Below, piece after piece: positions 37,806-46,196 of a stretch of DNA of 62,779 nt. The position numbers were made by a program, and so were the translations under genes. The notes beneath the pieces were generated by a model that saw only the letters and a program-made list of their open reading frames with translations, did not search any database and was not told where the DNA came from. This DNA comes from an uncultured SAR116 cluster alpha proteobacterium (lineage in GTDB: Bacteria > Pseudomonadota > Alphaproteobacteria > Puniceispirillales > Marisalimonadaceae), in NCBI GenBank assembly GCA_902616615.1, contig CACMTN010000010.1, positions 1 to 62,779 of the forward strand, in the 5' to 3' direction. Position 1 is the first letter of the stretch, and the number at the start of each line of letters is the position of its first letter.

Positions 37806-38942
37806 TTACATTTTACATTCAGAAACATAAGCGTTCGAATGATCCTTTAATCCAACTGATACAATCTTATTAGTAAGTATTTCACCTTCCTTAATTACTT
37901 CACGAACATAAATATCCTGAATAGGATGATGATTTTTATCAAAACTAAATTTACCTCTTGTTGATGAAAAATCAGCTTTTCTAAGGGCATCTCTAAATTT
38001 ATCTTTATCTTTAACTTTAGCTTTTGACATTGCAGAAATTAAAAGCTTACCTGTATCATAACCTTGAGAAGCATATAATGAAGGTAGTCTTCCATATTCA
38101 GATTGAAAATCCTTCACAAACTTTTTATTTGCAGCATTGTCAATATCTTTTGACCACTGAGAAGTATTTTTAACACCAAGTGCTGCATCACCTACTGCTT
38201 TAAGTATACCTTGGTCAAATGAAAAAGCTGGGCCAACGACTGGAAGTTTTATGCCAGATTGTGAAAATTGTTTCATAAAGCCAATACCCATTCCGCCTGG
38301 TAGAAAAAAGAAAACACTATCAGCACCTGATGCTCTTATTTGTGCAATTTCTGCAGCATAATCTTTTTGACCTAGTTTAGTATAAATTTCACCAGCTAAG
38401 CTTCCTTTAAAATATCTTTTATAACCAGTTAATGCATCCTTACCAGCAGGATAATTTGGAGCAAGTATAAATGAATTTTTAAATCCAGCAGAGTTAGCAT
38501 AACCTCCTGCTGCTTCATGTAAATTATCATTTTGCCAGGCAACATTGAAATAATTCTTATGACATCCTTTACCTGCTAACTTTGATGGACCAGCATTTGG
38601 TGATAAATAAAATTTACCTTGATTTACAGTAGCCGGCACAACTGCCATTGCCAAGTTTGACCAGATTATACCAGTTAACACATCGACTTTGTCGGATTGT
38701 ATCATTTTATCAGCCAACTGAACTGCAATATCAGGCTTGCGCTGATCATCTTTTGTGATTACAGAAATATTTTTATTTCCTTTTACAGCTAGCATAAAGC
38801 CATCTCTGACATCAATTCCTAAACCAGATCCTCCACCTGATAATGTGGTTATCATACCAACTTTTACCTTGTGACCATCAGCAAATGACGACGCAGACCC
38901 CATTATCAATAGAGCCGCTAATGTTGTTGTAAACTTTTTCAT
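37806..38942 (-). CDS. ABC transporter periplasmic substrate-binding protein (Liv type)
   Basis: The ligand-binding protein of the importer: a signal peptide (MKKFTTTLAALLIMGSASSFA), then KVKVGMITTLSGGGSGLG and a type I periplasmic fold of two lobes. The segment LYASQGYDTGKLL is typical of the peripla_BP_6 family. At 378 residues it is normal. AGGGGA precedes the ATG. It is the first gene of the operon, with the promoter presumably in 38943-39030. The ligand is not evident; relatives bind branched-chain amino acids, urea or aromatic acids. Confidence 0.9.
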   Translation of the reverse strand: MKKFTTTLAALLIMGSASSFADGHKVKVGMITTLSGGGSGLGIDVRDGFMLAVKGNKNISVITKDDQRKPDIAVQLADKMIQSDKVDVLTGIIWSNLAMAVVPATVNQGKFYLSPNAGPSKLAGKGCHKNYFNVAWQNDNLHEAAGGYANSAGFKNSFILAPNYPAGKDALTGYKRYFKGSLAGEIYTKLGQKDYAAEIAQIRASGADSVFFFLPGGMGIGFMKQFSQSGIKLPVVGPAFSFDQGILKAVGDAALGVKNTSQWSKDIDNAANKKFVKDFQSEYGRLPSLYASQGYDTGKLLISAMSKAKVKDKDKFRDALRKADFSSTRGKFSFDKNHHPIQDIYVREVIKEGEILTNKIVSVGLKDHSNAYVSECKM

Positions 38943-39032
38943 ATTTAATCCCCTAATAAACCTTTAATTAAGAATCAGGAGTATATAACAATTTATGTAA
39001 AGGCAAAGTATAAAAATTAATTATTGATAAGG

Positions 39033-39224
39033 TTAAAAATCTATTTCAATACCATTAATAGTAAAAGTTTTTCCATTAAAACCTTGATCCATTTTTTCAA
39101 TATCTGTCATATTTTCGCTATCAACTCTTTTGTATGGATTTTTTTTCATCTGTTCTAACCGAGTTTCTTTTTTCTCAGAAAAACTGTTTTGTTTAGATTT
39201 TAAATTTTTTATCCATTTAATCAT
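39033..39224 (-). CDS. Small hydrophilic protein of unknown function
   Basis: A 63-residue Lys/Glu-rich protein, not recognised. The N-terminal half is basic and helical (MIKWIKNLKSKQ); the C-terminal 20 residues, NGKTFTINGIEIDF, look like a short beta hairpin. Its start lies five bases after the DCC gene stop, in a line coq7-DCC-this gene, so it is probably co-transcribed. The ribosome site is weak. Codon use is like the neighbours, and the tight placement favours a real gene. Confidence 0.5.
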   Translation of the reverse strand: MIKWIKNLKSKQNSFSEKKETRLEQMKKNPYKRVDSENMTDIEKMDQGFNGKTFTINGIEIDF

Positions 39225-39229
39225 TTATT

Positions 39230-39607
39230 TTAGATAACCTTCCGACTAGCCATTTGACAATGTGAAAGCTTTTTAAACCTGTAATTAGCGAACAATTTAT
39301 ATGTTATTTTAGAAATTGAGTATATGAAAGGCGCTCTTATCAATACTGATAAAATTTTCCAATGTTTAAGTTGACCCCATATTAAAATAAAAGCGTCTAC
39401 GCCAATTTTCAAATTAGATTTTTGATCAGTTGCATGTAAATACAATAAAGCGTCATATTGGGAAACGTGAAGCTCTTTCAATTTTTCTGGATTTGAAGCT
39501 ATATCATGCCATTCAAAAATATTTTTTGGAGCTATTCTTTTGTAATAATTAATTTCTTTACTACATAGCCCACATTTTCCATCATAAAAAACTTTAGTTA
39601 ATTTCAT
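39230..39607 (-). CDS. DCC-family (DUF393) thiol-disulfide oxidoreductase-like protein
   Basis: A 125-residue protein with the family's N-terminal motif FYDGKCGLCSKE, giving cysteines C12 and C15. Further on are IFEWHDIA and a C-terminal helix with KITYKLFANYRFK. The family has a thioredoxin-like fold but its partner is unknown. It starts 11 bases after coq7. A gene order of coq7 with a redox-active DCC protein suggests a membrane/redox context, but no direct link to ubiquinone is shown. Confidence 0.85.
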   Translation of the reverse strand: MKLTKVFYDGKCGLCSKEINYYKRIAPKNIFEWHDIASNPEKLKELHVSQYDALLYLHATDQKSNLKIGVDAFILIWGQLKHWKILSVLIRAPFIYSISKITYKLFANYRFKKLSHCQMASRKVI

Positions 39608-39618
39608 AATTATTAAAC

Positions 39619-40182
39619 CTAATATTGTTTTGAAATATTTACTGCAAGACTAGAACCAGATCCAATTAAATTTGACCAAAATCTCTCAAAACTAGTATTC
39701 TTATCATTTCCCTTTTGGAGTTTTGCATCCACTTGATGTTCTACTTCTTCATCACAACACTTTTCTAACACTCTAAGTAGTTCAAAAGAAGTAGAGTTTT
39801 TTAACAAAAAATCAATTTGTTCTTGGTAATGTTCTTCTACAAAAGTTTCCACTGATTGAATTGTTACACAAAAAAATCTATACCCCAATAATGCAGAAAA
39901 AAATCCTAGACCAAATCCTAATATTCTCCACAAAATTAAGAGTTTACTTTGACTATTTTTAGGTAATATATGGCTCATCACAATTAAGTGATTCTTTTCA
40001 GTTTCATAATGTTCTTTGGTCATATCCTGAATTTTTTTATTCCAAAATATACATTTAGCGCCCATATAAATCCAAACTGCGCCTGTTTCTCCAGCATGAT
40101 TAGATCTCATCCAATTTAGCATTGAATCAGGTACATTAATATTAGAAGCATTGTATTTTTTTATGATATTAGTGTCTGACAT
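39619..40182 (-). CDS. coq7: COQ7-family demethoxyubiquinone hydroxylase
   Basis: A di-iron monooxygenase that hydroxylates demethoxyubiquinone, the penultimate step to ubiquinone. The metal ligands are visible as E32 (NHAGETGAVW), E62 and H65 (ETEKNH), E112, and E146 with H149 (EVEH). A hydrophobic region around residues 83-105 is the membrane-interacting hairpin. The length of 187 is normal. It heads a three-gene minus-strand set with DCC and a small protein. It makes an oxygen-dependent quinone pathway likely, in line with the ABC1 kinase at 3262. Confidence 0.93.
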   Translation of the reverse strand: MSDTNIIKKYNASNINVPDSMLNWMRSNHAGETGAVWIYMGAKCIFWNKKIQDMTKEHYETEKNHLIVMSHILPKNSQSKLLILWRILGFGLGFFSALLGYRFFCVTIQSVETFVEEHYQEQIDFLLKNSTSFELLRVLEKCCDEEVEHQVDAKLQKGNDKNTSFERFWSNLIGSGSSLAVNISKQY

Positions 40183-40284
40183 TGTTTCAATTTTAAATAT
40201 TTACAATAATTATTTAAAATTAATTTTTGAAATTTCAATGCGTTAAGGCTTAAATTTGAATTTTTATTTTGTCTTAGAATATGA

Positions 40285-40497
40285 ATGGCATATCGATTGC
40301 AGATTTATTCTAATTCTAAGGAGATAAATTTGGAGCCATTATCAATATTTTCTGTAATTTTTCAATTATCTACAGCTACACCTAACATTTCTAAAGTTTT
40401 TATGAAAGAAGAAAACTCCGATCTTACAAGAACGCAAGTTATTGAATTTTATAGATCTAATATGAGTTCAAATTTTCAAGATAAACCTAATAATTAA
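40285..40497 (+). CDS. Doubtful small open frame
   Basis: A 70-codon frame starting ATG GCA at 40285. The product is Ser/Asn-rich with a short hydrophobic centre (LSIFSVIFQLS) and matches no family I know. There is no convincing ribosome site, and it stands alone between coq7 (divergent) and the tctC promoter region. It may be a real small gene or chance in an AT-rich gap. Confidence 0.25.
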   Translation: MAYRLQIYSNSKEINLEPLSIFSVIFQLSTATPNISKVFMKEENSDLTRTQVIEFYRSNMSSNFQDKPNN

Positions 40498-40614
40498 ATT
40501 CATCATTTAACTATTAACAAATTCATCATTTAACTTGTCGTAGTGCTTGACTCATAATTTATATTCGTAATAATCGAATTATTCATTTAGTAAGTAATTT
40601 GAAATTTCTAAGTT

Positions 40615-40623
40615 GCTATAATG
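40615..40623 (+). promoter_or_regulatory. Extended -10 promoter for tctCBA
   Basis: TGCTATAAT is a perfect extended -10 (TGnTATAAT). There is no good -35 at the usual distance, which is typical for extended -10 promoters. Transcription would start near 40630, giving a leader of about 90 bases before tctC. Confidence 0.55.
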
Positions 40624-40634
40624 TTGAATGGGGT

Positions 40635-40696
40635 TGAGTATATAATTACTCAAGACAATACTATTTTAATAGTATTTCAAGCCAGCATTAGCTGGG
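40635..40696 (+). promoter_or_regulatory. Structured 5' leader of tctC with three successive hairpins
   Basis: Three perfect stems follow one another: TTGAGTA/TACTCAA (40635-40641, 40648-40654), AATACTA/TAGTATT (40658-40664, 40671-40677) and CCAGC/GCTGG (40683-40687, 40692-40696). The tctC ribosome site GGAGG (40708-40712) follows 12 bases later. The layout could control translation or stability. I do not recognise a known riboswitch class. Confidence 0.45.
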
Positions 40697-40718
40697 TAAT
40701 CATTACGGAGGAAAATAA

Positions 40719-41696
40719 ATGATTAAATCTAAAACACTTTTCAAAGTTGGAACTGGTCTGGCTGCTATAGTATCAGCTATTGCTTTCACTACTAGTCCTA
40801 CTCTGGCTTCAAAAAAGCCTGCGATTGAAGTTGTTACTCATGCAGGAGCTGGCGGAGGTACTGACGTCAACTCAAGAATGATGATGCTTCGTTCAAGAAG
40901 AACTCTTAAACAAGACATGGTTGTAGTTAATAAAAGAGGTGGTGGCGGTGCAGCGGCAATGAACTACTTTATGACAAGACCTGCCGATGGCAACACAATT
41001 TTAACATTTACTGTTGGTCATGCAATCACAATGGCAATGGGAAAAACAAAGTTAAAAGTTGAGGATATGGCACCAATTTCAAGAGGTACTAATGATCCAC
41101 AAATTTTAATGGTTAATTGTAAGAAAAGTCCTTATAAGACACCTGAAGATTTTGTTGCTGGTATGAAAAAGGGCGATAAAATTACTTTTGGTGGCACACA
41201 CACTGGTACTATTGACCATATAACTGTCTTTTTATGGGCTAAGAGACTTGGCCAAAAAATGCCAAAATACATTCCTTACAAAGGTGGTGGAGAATTAGCT
41301 ACAAGACTAGTTGCTGGTGAAGTTGATGTAGGAACATTAAACTTATCAGAAGCAGCAGCACCTGTTGAAGCTGGAGATATTTGTCCGCTTGTTATTTTAG
41401 CAGAAAACGGAATGGCTCCAATTCCAAAAGCTAAGACAGCTAAAGAATTAGGCATTGACCTTGTTTTATCAACAACAAGAGGATTTGTAACACATGCTGG
41501 TGTTGATAAAGCTAGAGTTGCTGAAATGGAAAAAGGTATTCAAAAAGCTATGAAACATTCAATGTATCAGGCTTACCTAGCTAACTCAGGTTTAGATAGT
41601 ACATCCCCACAGCCATCAGGTCCATGGGGTAAGCAAATTGCATTTATGGTGGGTGAGTTTGGTCCTGCCTTAAAAGAAATGGGCTTATTAAAATAA
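40719..41696 (+). CDS. tctC: Tripartite tricarboxylate transporter substrate-binding protein
   Basis: The periplasmic solute receptor of a TTT-family importer. It has a signal peptide to about residue 30 (AFTTSPTLAS), then IEVVTHAGAGGGTDVNSRM, the BugD-like ligand loop GTHTGTID and IPYKGGGELATRLVAGEVDVG. The 325-residue length is normal. GGAGG precedes the ATG. Ligands of this family are carboxylates such as citrate, malonate-like or aromatic acids and, in some cases, sulfonated acids; the ligand here is unknown. A hairpin at 41711-41740 separates it from tctB. Confidence 0.9.
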   Translation: MIKSKTLFKVGTGLAAIVSAIAFTTSPTLASKKPAIEVVTHAGAGGGTDVNSRMMMLRSRRTLKQDMVVVNKRGGGGAAAMNYFMTRPADGNTILTFTVGHAITMAMGKTKLKVEDMAPISRGTNDPQILMVNCKKSPYKTPEDFVAGMKKGDKITFGGTHTGTIDHITVFLWAKRLGQKMPKYIPYKGGGELATRLVAGEVDVGTLNLSEAAAPVEAGDICPLVILAENGMAPIPKAKTAKELGIDLVLSTTRGFVTHAGVDKARVAEMEKGIQKAMKHSMYQAYLANSGLDSTSPQPSGPWGKQIAFMVGEFGPALKEMGLLK

Positions 41697-41710
41697 AAAT
41701 AAAAAAAAGA

Positions 41711-41740
41711 TAAAGACCCCTCAAATATGAGGGGTCTTTA
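41711..41740 (+). terminator. Strong intercistronic hairpin between tctC and tctB
   Basis: A perfect 13-bp stem TAAAGACCCCTCA (41711-41723) / TGAGGGGTCTTTA (41728-41740) with a four-base loop, followed by an A/T run. tctB starts 10 bases later, so it probably acts as a partial terminator or 3' stabiliser giving more receptor than membrane protein. Confidence 0.75.
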
Positions 41741-41750
41741 ATAAAAAATT

Positions 41751-42209
41751 ATGAAAAATGTCTATTTAGTTCCATTAATATTATCCATTTTTTCGCTGGC
41801 AGTTATTGCAATTGCCTTACAGCTTGATACGTCACCTGAAATGATTGTTGGTGATAGCATGCAGGCTAGATCATTCCCAATATTTTTGATGATTTTGAAA
41901 CTGATTTTAATCGGAATTTTGACTTTTCAATTTTATAAAAACAATCCAAAGCCCGTAGCATTAGAGAAATATCACACATGGGGAAGTATGTTTTTATTTC
42001 TGCTATTTTATTTGTTAACTGTTTATACAGATATGTTTATTGGAATTTTTGTTGTGATTTTTTTAATGAGTATTTTGTGGGGTGAGAGAAGAATATGGGT
42101 TGCTTTTTTGACTGCTACAGTAACTCCTGGGTTAGTTTTTTTGTTATTTGACTATGTTTTAAAAATCAGATTCCCTAGGGGTATATTAATGAATTTATAT
42201 TATGGTTAG
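41751..42209 (+). CDS. tctB: Tripartite tricarboxylate transporter small membrane subunit
   Basis: A 152-residue membrane protein with four predicted helices (LVPLILSIFSLAVIAIAL; FLMILKLILIGILTF; MFLFLLFYLLTV; then one near the C-terminus), the TctB layout. The N-terminal PEMIVGDSMQARSFP loop with RSFP is typical. Its function is to assist TctA. It lies between tctC and tctA, with 11 bases to tctA. Confidence 0.88.
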   Translation: MKNVYLVPLILSIFSLAVIAIALQLDTSPEMIVGDSMQARSFPIFLMILKLILIGILTFQFYKNNPKPVALEKYHTWGSMFLFLLFYLLTVYTDMFIGIFVVIFLMSILWGERRIWVAFLTATVTPGLVFLLFDYVLKIRFPRGILMNLYYG

Positions 42210-42220
42210 GAAAAATATTT

Positions 42221-43705
42221 ATGTTTGAGCAAGCAATATCTGCAATGGCATCAGTTGTAGTCGACCCATATCTTTTAGGTTTGATATTTGCCACTACAAT
42301 ATTAGGTGTTATCATAGGTGTTTTACCAGGCCTCGGTGCTACTACTGGGGCAGCATTGCTGTTACCGTTTACACTTACAATGGATCCAGTTCATGCTATC
42401 GCTGTACTCGCAACCATATATGTATCTGCTACTTTTGCAGGATCAATTACAGCAATATTAATTAATACTCCAGGCACATCTGCAGCTGCAGCTACTACAT
42501 TTGATGGATATCCACTTGCACAAAAGGGTGAGGCTGGTCGTGCTTTGGGAATAGCAGTGATATCAAGTACAGTTGGTGGCATTTTTTCTGTTATAATTTT
42601 ATGTTTTGCAGCACCACTATTAGCAAGGGTTGCCTATGAATTTAGATCACCAGAATACTTTGCTTTAACTGTTTTTGGATTATCAATGCTTGCAAGTATA
42701 AGTGCTGGTGGAGCAGTTAAAAATTTAATAGGCGGTATATTTGGTGTTTGGCTGTCAACCATAGGCGCAGAACGTGTTACTGGAATAGAAAGATTTATGT
42801 TTGGTAATTACGAATTATATGAAGGCTTACACTTTGTGCCAATATTTATAGGTCTCTTTGCTATTTCTGAACTTTTAGTTCAATCAAAAACAGTTAATAA
42901 AATTATTAATACAGTAACCATGAAAGCCGTTAAGCTACCCACCTTAGAAGATTACAAAAAAATTTGGAAGACCATACTTAGATCATGTGGAATTGGAACT
43001 TTTATTGGTGTTCTTCCAGCTGAAGGAGCCACTGTTGCATCAATGATTGGTTACTCAGAAGCAAGAAGATGGTCAAAAAATAAAAAAGAATTTGGGAAAG
43101 GTGCTATTGAGGGAATTGCTGGAGCTGAAGCAGCAAATAATGCAGCCACAGGTGGAGCTATGGTTCCTACTATGGTGCTAGGAATACCAGGTAGCGGAAC
43201 TACTGCAATTATACTTGTTGGCCTAATGGTACATGGTCTAAGACCGGGTGTTTATTTGTTTACTGAACAAGTAGAAAAAGTTTATCAAATCTTTGGTTCA
43301 ATGTTTGTCGCAAATGTGATGTTTATGTTGATGGGTCTTTATGCTGCTAAGTTATTTGCTAGAGTATCATTAGTTCCAACACAGATTCTATGGCCTATTG
43401 TTTTTGCTTTATCAGTGATCGGCGCATATGCTTTTCAAGGTCAACTTTTAGATGTTTGGTTAGCGTTAATTTTTGGAGTCATTGGTTATTTTGCTAGAAG
43501 GCATGGATTTTCTGTTGCTCCAATTGCTGTCGGTCTTATTTTAGGAGAGATGGTGGAAACAAACTTACAACATTCACTTAAAATGTATGATGGAGCGTGG
43601 TGGATGATACTTGCTCAACCACTTGCACTAATGTTTTTAGTTTTTGCATTTTTAGGTTTATGTGGACCTATGATTTATTCTTGGATTACCAAGCAAAAAG
43701 ATTAA
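42221..43705 (+). CDS. tctA: Tripartite tricarboxylate transporter large membrane subunit
   Basis: The main permease of the TTT importer, with 494 residues and about eleven helices. The duplicated signatures are present: VLPGLGATTGAALLLPFT and NTPGTSAAAATTFDGYP in the first half, GVLPAEGATVASMIGYSE and VPTMVLGIPGSGTTA in the second. TAGGA precedes the ATG. Its last 20 bases overlap the 3' end of the convergent tauE-like gene. Confidence 0.93.
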   Translation: MFEQAISAMASVVVDPYLLGLIFATTILGVIIGVLPGLGATTGAALLLPFTLTMDPVHAIAVLATIYVSATFAGSITAILINTPGTSAAAATTFDGYPLAQKGEAGRALGIAVISSTVGGIFSVIILCFAAPLLARVAYEFRSPEYFALTVFGLSMLASISAGGAVKNLIGGIFGVWLSTIGAERVTGIERFMFGNYELYEGLHFVPIFIGLFAISELLVQSKTVNKIINTVTMKAVKLPTLEDYKKIWKTILRSCGIGTFIGVLPAEGATVASMIGYSEARRWSKNKKEFGKGAIEGIAGAEAANNAATGGAMVPTMVLGIPGSGTTAIILVGLMVHGLRPGVYLFTEQVEKVYQIFGSMFVANVMFMLMGLYAAKLFARVSLVPTQILWPIVFALSVIGAYAFQGQLLDVWLALIFGVIGYFARRHGFSVAPIAVGLILGEMVETNLQHSLKMYDGAWWMILAQPLALMFLVFAFLGLCGPMIYSWITKQKD

Positions 43706-44459
43706 GATCATCTAGAATTTTACTTGTTATTATAGCATTCCAAAGAAGGTATATTGCAATAATCGTAAGAGTTGCATTTAGAATTAATTTAAAATATTTA
43801 CTTCCATATTTTACTAAAATTTTTTTTCCTAAAATAGTTCCTGCAAATCCACTAATTATCATTAAAAAAATAAGTAAAAAATATTCTGAGTAAGCAAAAC
43901 CAACAAAACCAAATACAACTACTTTAATCATATGTTGTATAGACATTAATGCTGAGTGTGTTGCTAAATGTTTTACAGGTTCTAAATTTAGTGTTTTTAC
44001 CATTCCTGCTACTAGAGGTCCTGATGCTCCAAAAAACATTGTCATAAAACCTGAAAATGCACCACCAATTGTTATTTGTTTTGATCCAATAATTGGAATT
44101 TTTCCATATACCGACCATAATATAAATAAAGATATTGATAACTGAAGCAACCAAGCCTCTATTTGAATAAAAATGGAACCTCCAATTATAGAACCAATAA
44201 TAGTCCCAATAGTAAACGGAATTAAAGTTTCCTTTTTAATGTCTTTGAAAAAAATTATTGTTCTTCCAAGATTAGAACCTATTTGAACAATCCCATGTAT
44301 TGGTAATAAGGCAACAGGAGGTAGTTTGACAGCTAATAATCCCAATAAAACTGCTCCTCCCCCAATCCCAAAAGCTGAGGTAATAAATGAAGTAGCCATG
44401 CTAGCAAAAATCAAAAAATATGCTGTTAAGTTTGAAATCGATTCCGGAAACTCTAACAT
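43686..44459 (-). CDS. TauE/SafE-family membrane exporter
   Basis: A membrane protein of 257 residues with about eight helices. It has the family's two repeats: SFITSAFGIGGGAVLLGLL near the N-terminus and GAFSGFMTMFFGASGPLVAG in the middle. Members export sulfite, sulfoacetate or other anions. I start at ATG 44459, one base after the stop of the ThDP enzyme gene (TAATATG), rather than at 44513, which would lie inside that gene. This tight coupling suggests the exporter removes a product of that enzyme, such as sulfite. Confidence 0.85.
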   Translation of the reverse strand: MLEFPESISNLTAYFLIFASMATSFITSAFGIGGGAVLLGLLAVKLPPVALLPIHGIVQIGSNLGRTIIFFKDIKKETLIPFTIGTIIGSIIGGSIFIQIEAWLLQLSISLFILWSVYGKIPIIGSKQITIGGAFSGFMTMFFGASGPLVAGMVKTLNLEPVKHLATHSALMSIQHMIKVVVFGFVGFAYSEYFLLIFLMIISGFAGTILGKKILVKYGSKYFKLILNATLTIIAIYLLWNAIITSKILDDLNLFAW

Positions 44460-44460
44460 A

Positions 44461-46113
44461 TTATTTTTTAAGAGCGTGAGGAGGTGGGGCAAAGTAACGT
44501 GGCATTTCTCCAACAGATGCTACATTGACCTCTACTAATACTGGGCCATCAAAATTTACAGCTTCCTTTAGTACCTTTTCTAAATCTTTTGCATAGTCTA
44601 TTTTCTTATATTTCATTTTGGCTACTTTTGCTAAATCTTCAAAATTTGGTCCCATTAAATCAGCAAAGAATTTTCTTCCACCATACATGCTGTCTTGTAT
44701 GTGTTTTATGACGCCATAACCATTATCATTCATTACTAAAAACACAACATCGCAATTTGTTTCAGAAGCAGTCCACAAATCGGGAAGATTAAGCATAAAC
44801 CCCCCATCCCCACACATTGCTATCGTTTTTTTTCCTTCACTGGCAATTGCAGCTCCAATAGCCAAAGCCATTCCAGGTCCAATTGCTGCTCCAACAGGAT
44901 AAATATTTTCAGTAGGTTCATTTACATACATCATGCGGTTTCCCCACATACTATTTGAAATAGTAACATCTCTTACCCACTTACCCTCTTTTGGGAGAAT
45001 ATTTCTTATTATTTCTGGAAAATCTTTATACGCGCCTAACATGTTTTTATAATCTAAATATATTTGATTTTTTAAATCACTAACCTCATCTATCCACTCA
45101 TTATCTACAGAAATTTTGCCCGCTAATCTTTTAGCTAATTCGGCTAGAACTTTTTTTACATCTCCACAATGAAATTGATTTGTTTTGTATGTTCTATTTT
45201 TGGCGCTTGGATCTATATCAATTTGTACTAATTTTTTTGGCAACTCTAGTGACATATCTCTAGTCTCATGACCTCTTAATCTACTTCCTACTACAAGCAT
45301 TAAATCTAATGTTTTATAAAATTCTTCTATTAAGGGGACAGCATTAAAAGCTCCTAAACACATTTTGTTTGTTTCTGAAACCACTCCTCTACCTTGAGTG
45401 CTTGTAACTACTGCAAAACCCATTTTGATGAAAAGATTGACTTCTTCAGTAGCGAACTTAGCTCCATTTCCTACCCATATAATTTTTCTCTTTGAAGATT
45501 TTATATAATTTTCTATTTTATCTAGTGATTTTGTATCACCTAATTCACCACTTATATGAGGCAGACTTATCGTGTCGAGTAAATAAGGTCTTTCAATTTT
45601 TTTTCTTTGAATATCTATAGGTATCTCAATTGAAACTGGTCCTTTTGGAGGTGTAAGAGCAATCTTGCATGCATAGATTAATTTTTCTAGGGCCTCATCC
45701 TCATCATCAATTCTAATAGCCTCTTTAGAAATTGAACTAAGCATACCTAATTGATTAGGAACATCATGAACTGTACCTTGATTTTTATCTAAATTTTCTG
45801 TTGCAGTTTGACCTGTAAAGTGCAAAACAGATGAACCTGCAAAACGAGACTCTACAATTGCACCAGCAACGTTAGCTGCGCCAGGGCCTGTACTTGTAAA
45901 CACAACACCAAGTCCATTATGGGCTCTAGCATAACCATCAGCCATATGGCCAGCTCCCATTTCACCTCTTGCTGGGATCATTCTGATATGATTTCTTCTA
46001 CCAATTGCATCAAGCATCGGTATATTATGTACTGAGACCACACCAAAAACATCCTTAACATCTATTTGATGCAAAAACTCCGAAACTAAATCTCCCACAT
46101 TGTAGTCTTTCAT
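44461..46113 (-). CDS. ThDP-dependent decarboxylase/synthase (acetolactate synthase-like)
   Basis: A thiamine-diphosphate enzyme of about 550 residues: an N-terminal pyrimidine-binding domain with the catalytic Glu E51 in RGEMGAGHMADGYA, a middle FAD/transhydrogenase-like domain, and the C-terminal GDG...NDN ThDP motif (CGDGGFMLNL and VMNDNGYGVI). It is not a biosynthetic IlvB by context: no small subunit is near. I take ATG 46113, with GGGGGAT upstream, instead of 46143. It is coupled to the TauE/SafE exporter, so sulfoacetaldehyde acetyltransferase- or sulfopyruvate decarboxylase-like chemistry is plausible; other 2-oxoacid decarboxylations are equally open. Confidence 0.8.
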   Translation of the reverse strand: MKDYNVGDLVSEFLHQIDVKDVFGVVSVHNIPMLDAIGRRNHIRMIPARGEMGAGHMADGYARAHNGLGVVFTSTGPGAANVAGAIVESRFAGSSVLHFTGQTATENLDKNQGTVHDVPNQLGMLSSISKEAIRIDDEDEALEKLIYACKIALTPPKGPVSIEIPIDIQRKKIERPYLLDTISLPHISGELGDTKSLDKIENYIKSSKRKIIWVGNGAKFATEEVNLFIKMGFAVVTSTQGRGVVSETNKMCLGAFNAVPLIEEFYKTLDLMLVVGSRLRGHETRDMSLELPKKLVQIDIDPSAKNRTYKTNQFHCGDVKKVLAELAKRLAGKISVDNEWIDEVSDLKNQIYLDYKNMLGAYKDFPEIIRNILPKEGKWVRDVTISNSMWGNRMMYVNEPTENIYPVGAAIGPGMALAIGAAIASEGKKTIAMCGDGGFMLNLPDLWTASETNCDVVFLVMNDNGYGVIKHIQDSMYGGRKFFADLMGPNFEDLAKVAKMKYKKIDYAKDLEKVLKEAVNFDGPVLVEVNVASVGEMPRYFAPPPHALKK

Positions 46114-46196
46114 TATATCCCCCATTTTGACTAACTTTATCAAAAAACATATATTAATTTTTTGAATTATTAAAATTAAATCAATGATTGTATTAA

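Larger units (their letters stand above)
40183..40718. other. 536-base gap between coq7 and tctC
   Basis: The stretch holds a doubtful 70-codon frame (40285-40497), a possible TTGACT (40547-40552) / TAATAA (40569-40574) promoter pair with a 16-base spacer, a strong extended -10 box at 40615, and three hairpins before the tctC ribosome site. No RNA gene that I can name is visible. Confidence 0.6.

Noticed and set aside
41711-41740. End of the tctC transcript as a separate unit
   Set aside because: tctB begins ten bases later with no room for a promoter, so some read-through is required; kept as an intercistronic hairpin.
44326-44538. Plus-strand frame across the TauE/ThDP junction
   Set aside because: It overlaps two real minus-strand genes and has no family resemblance.
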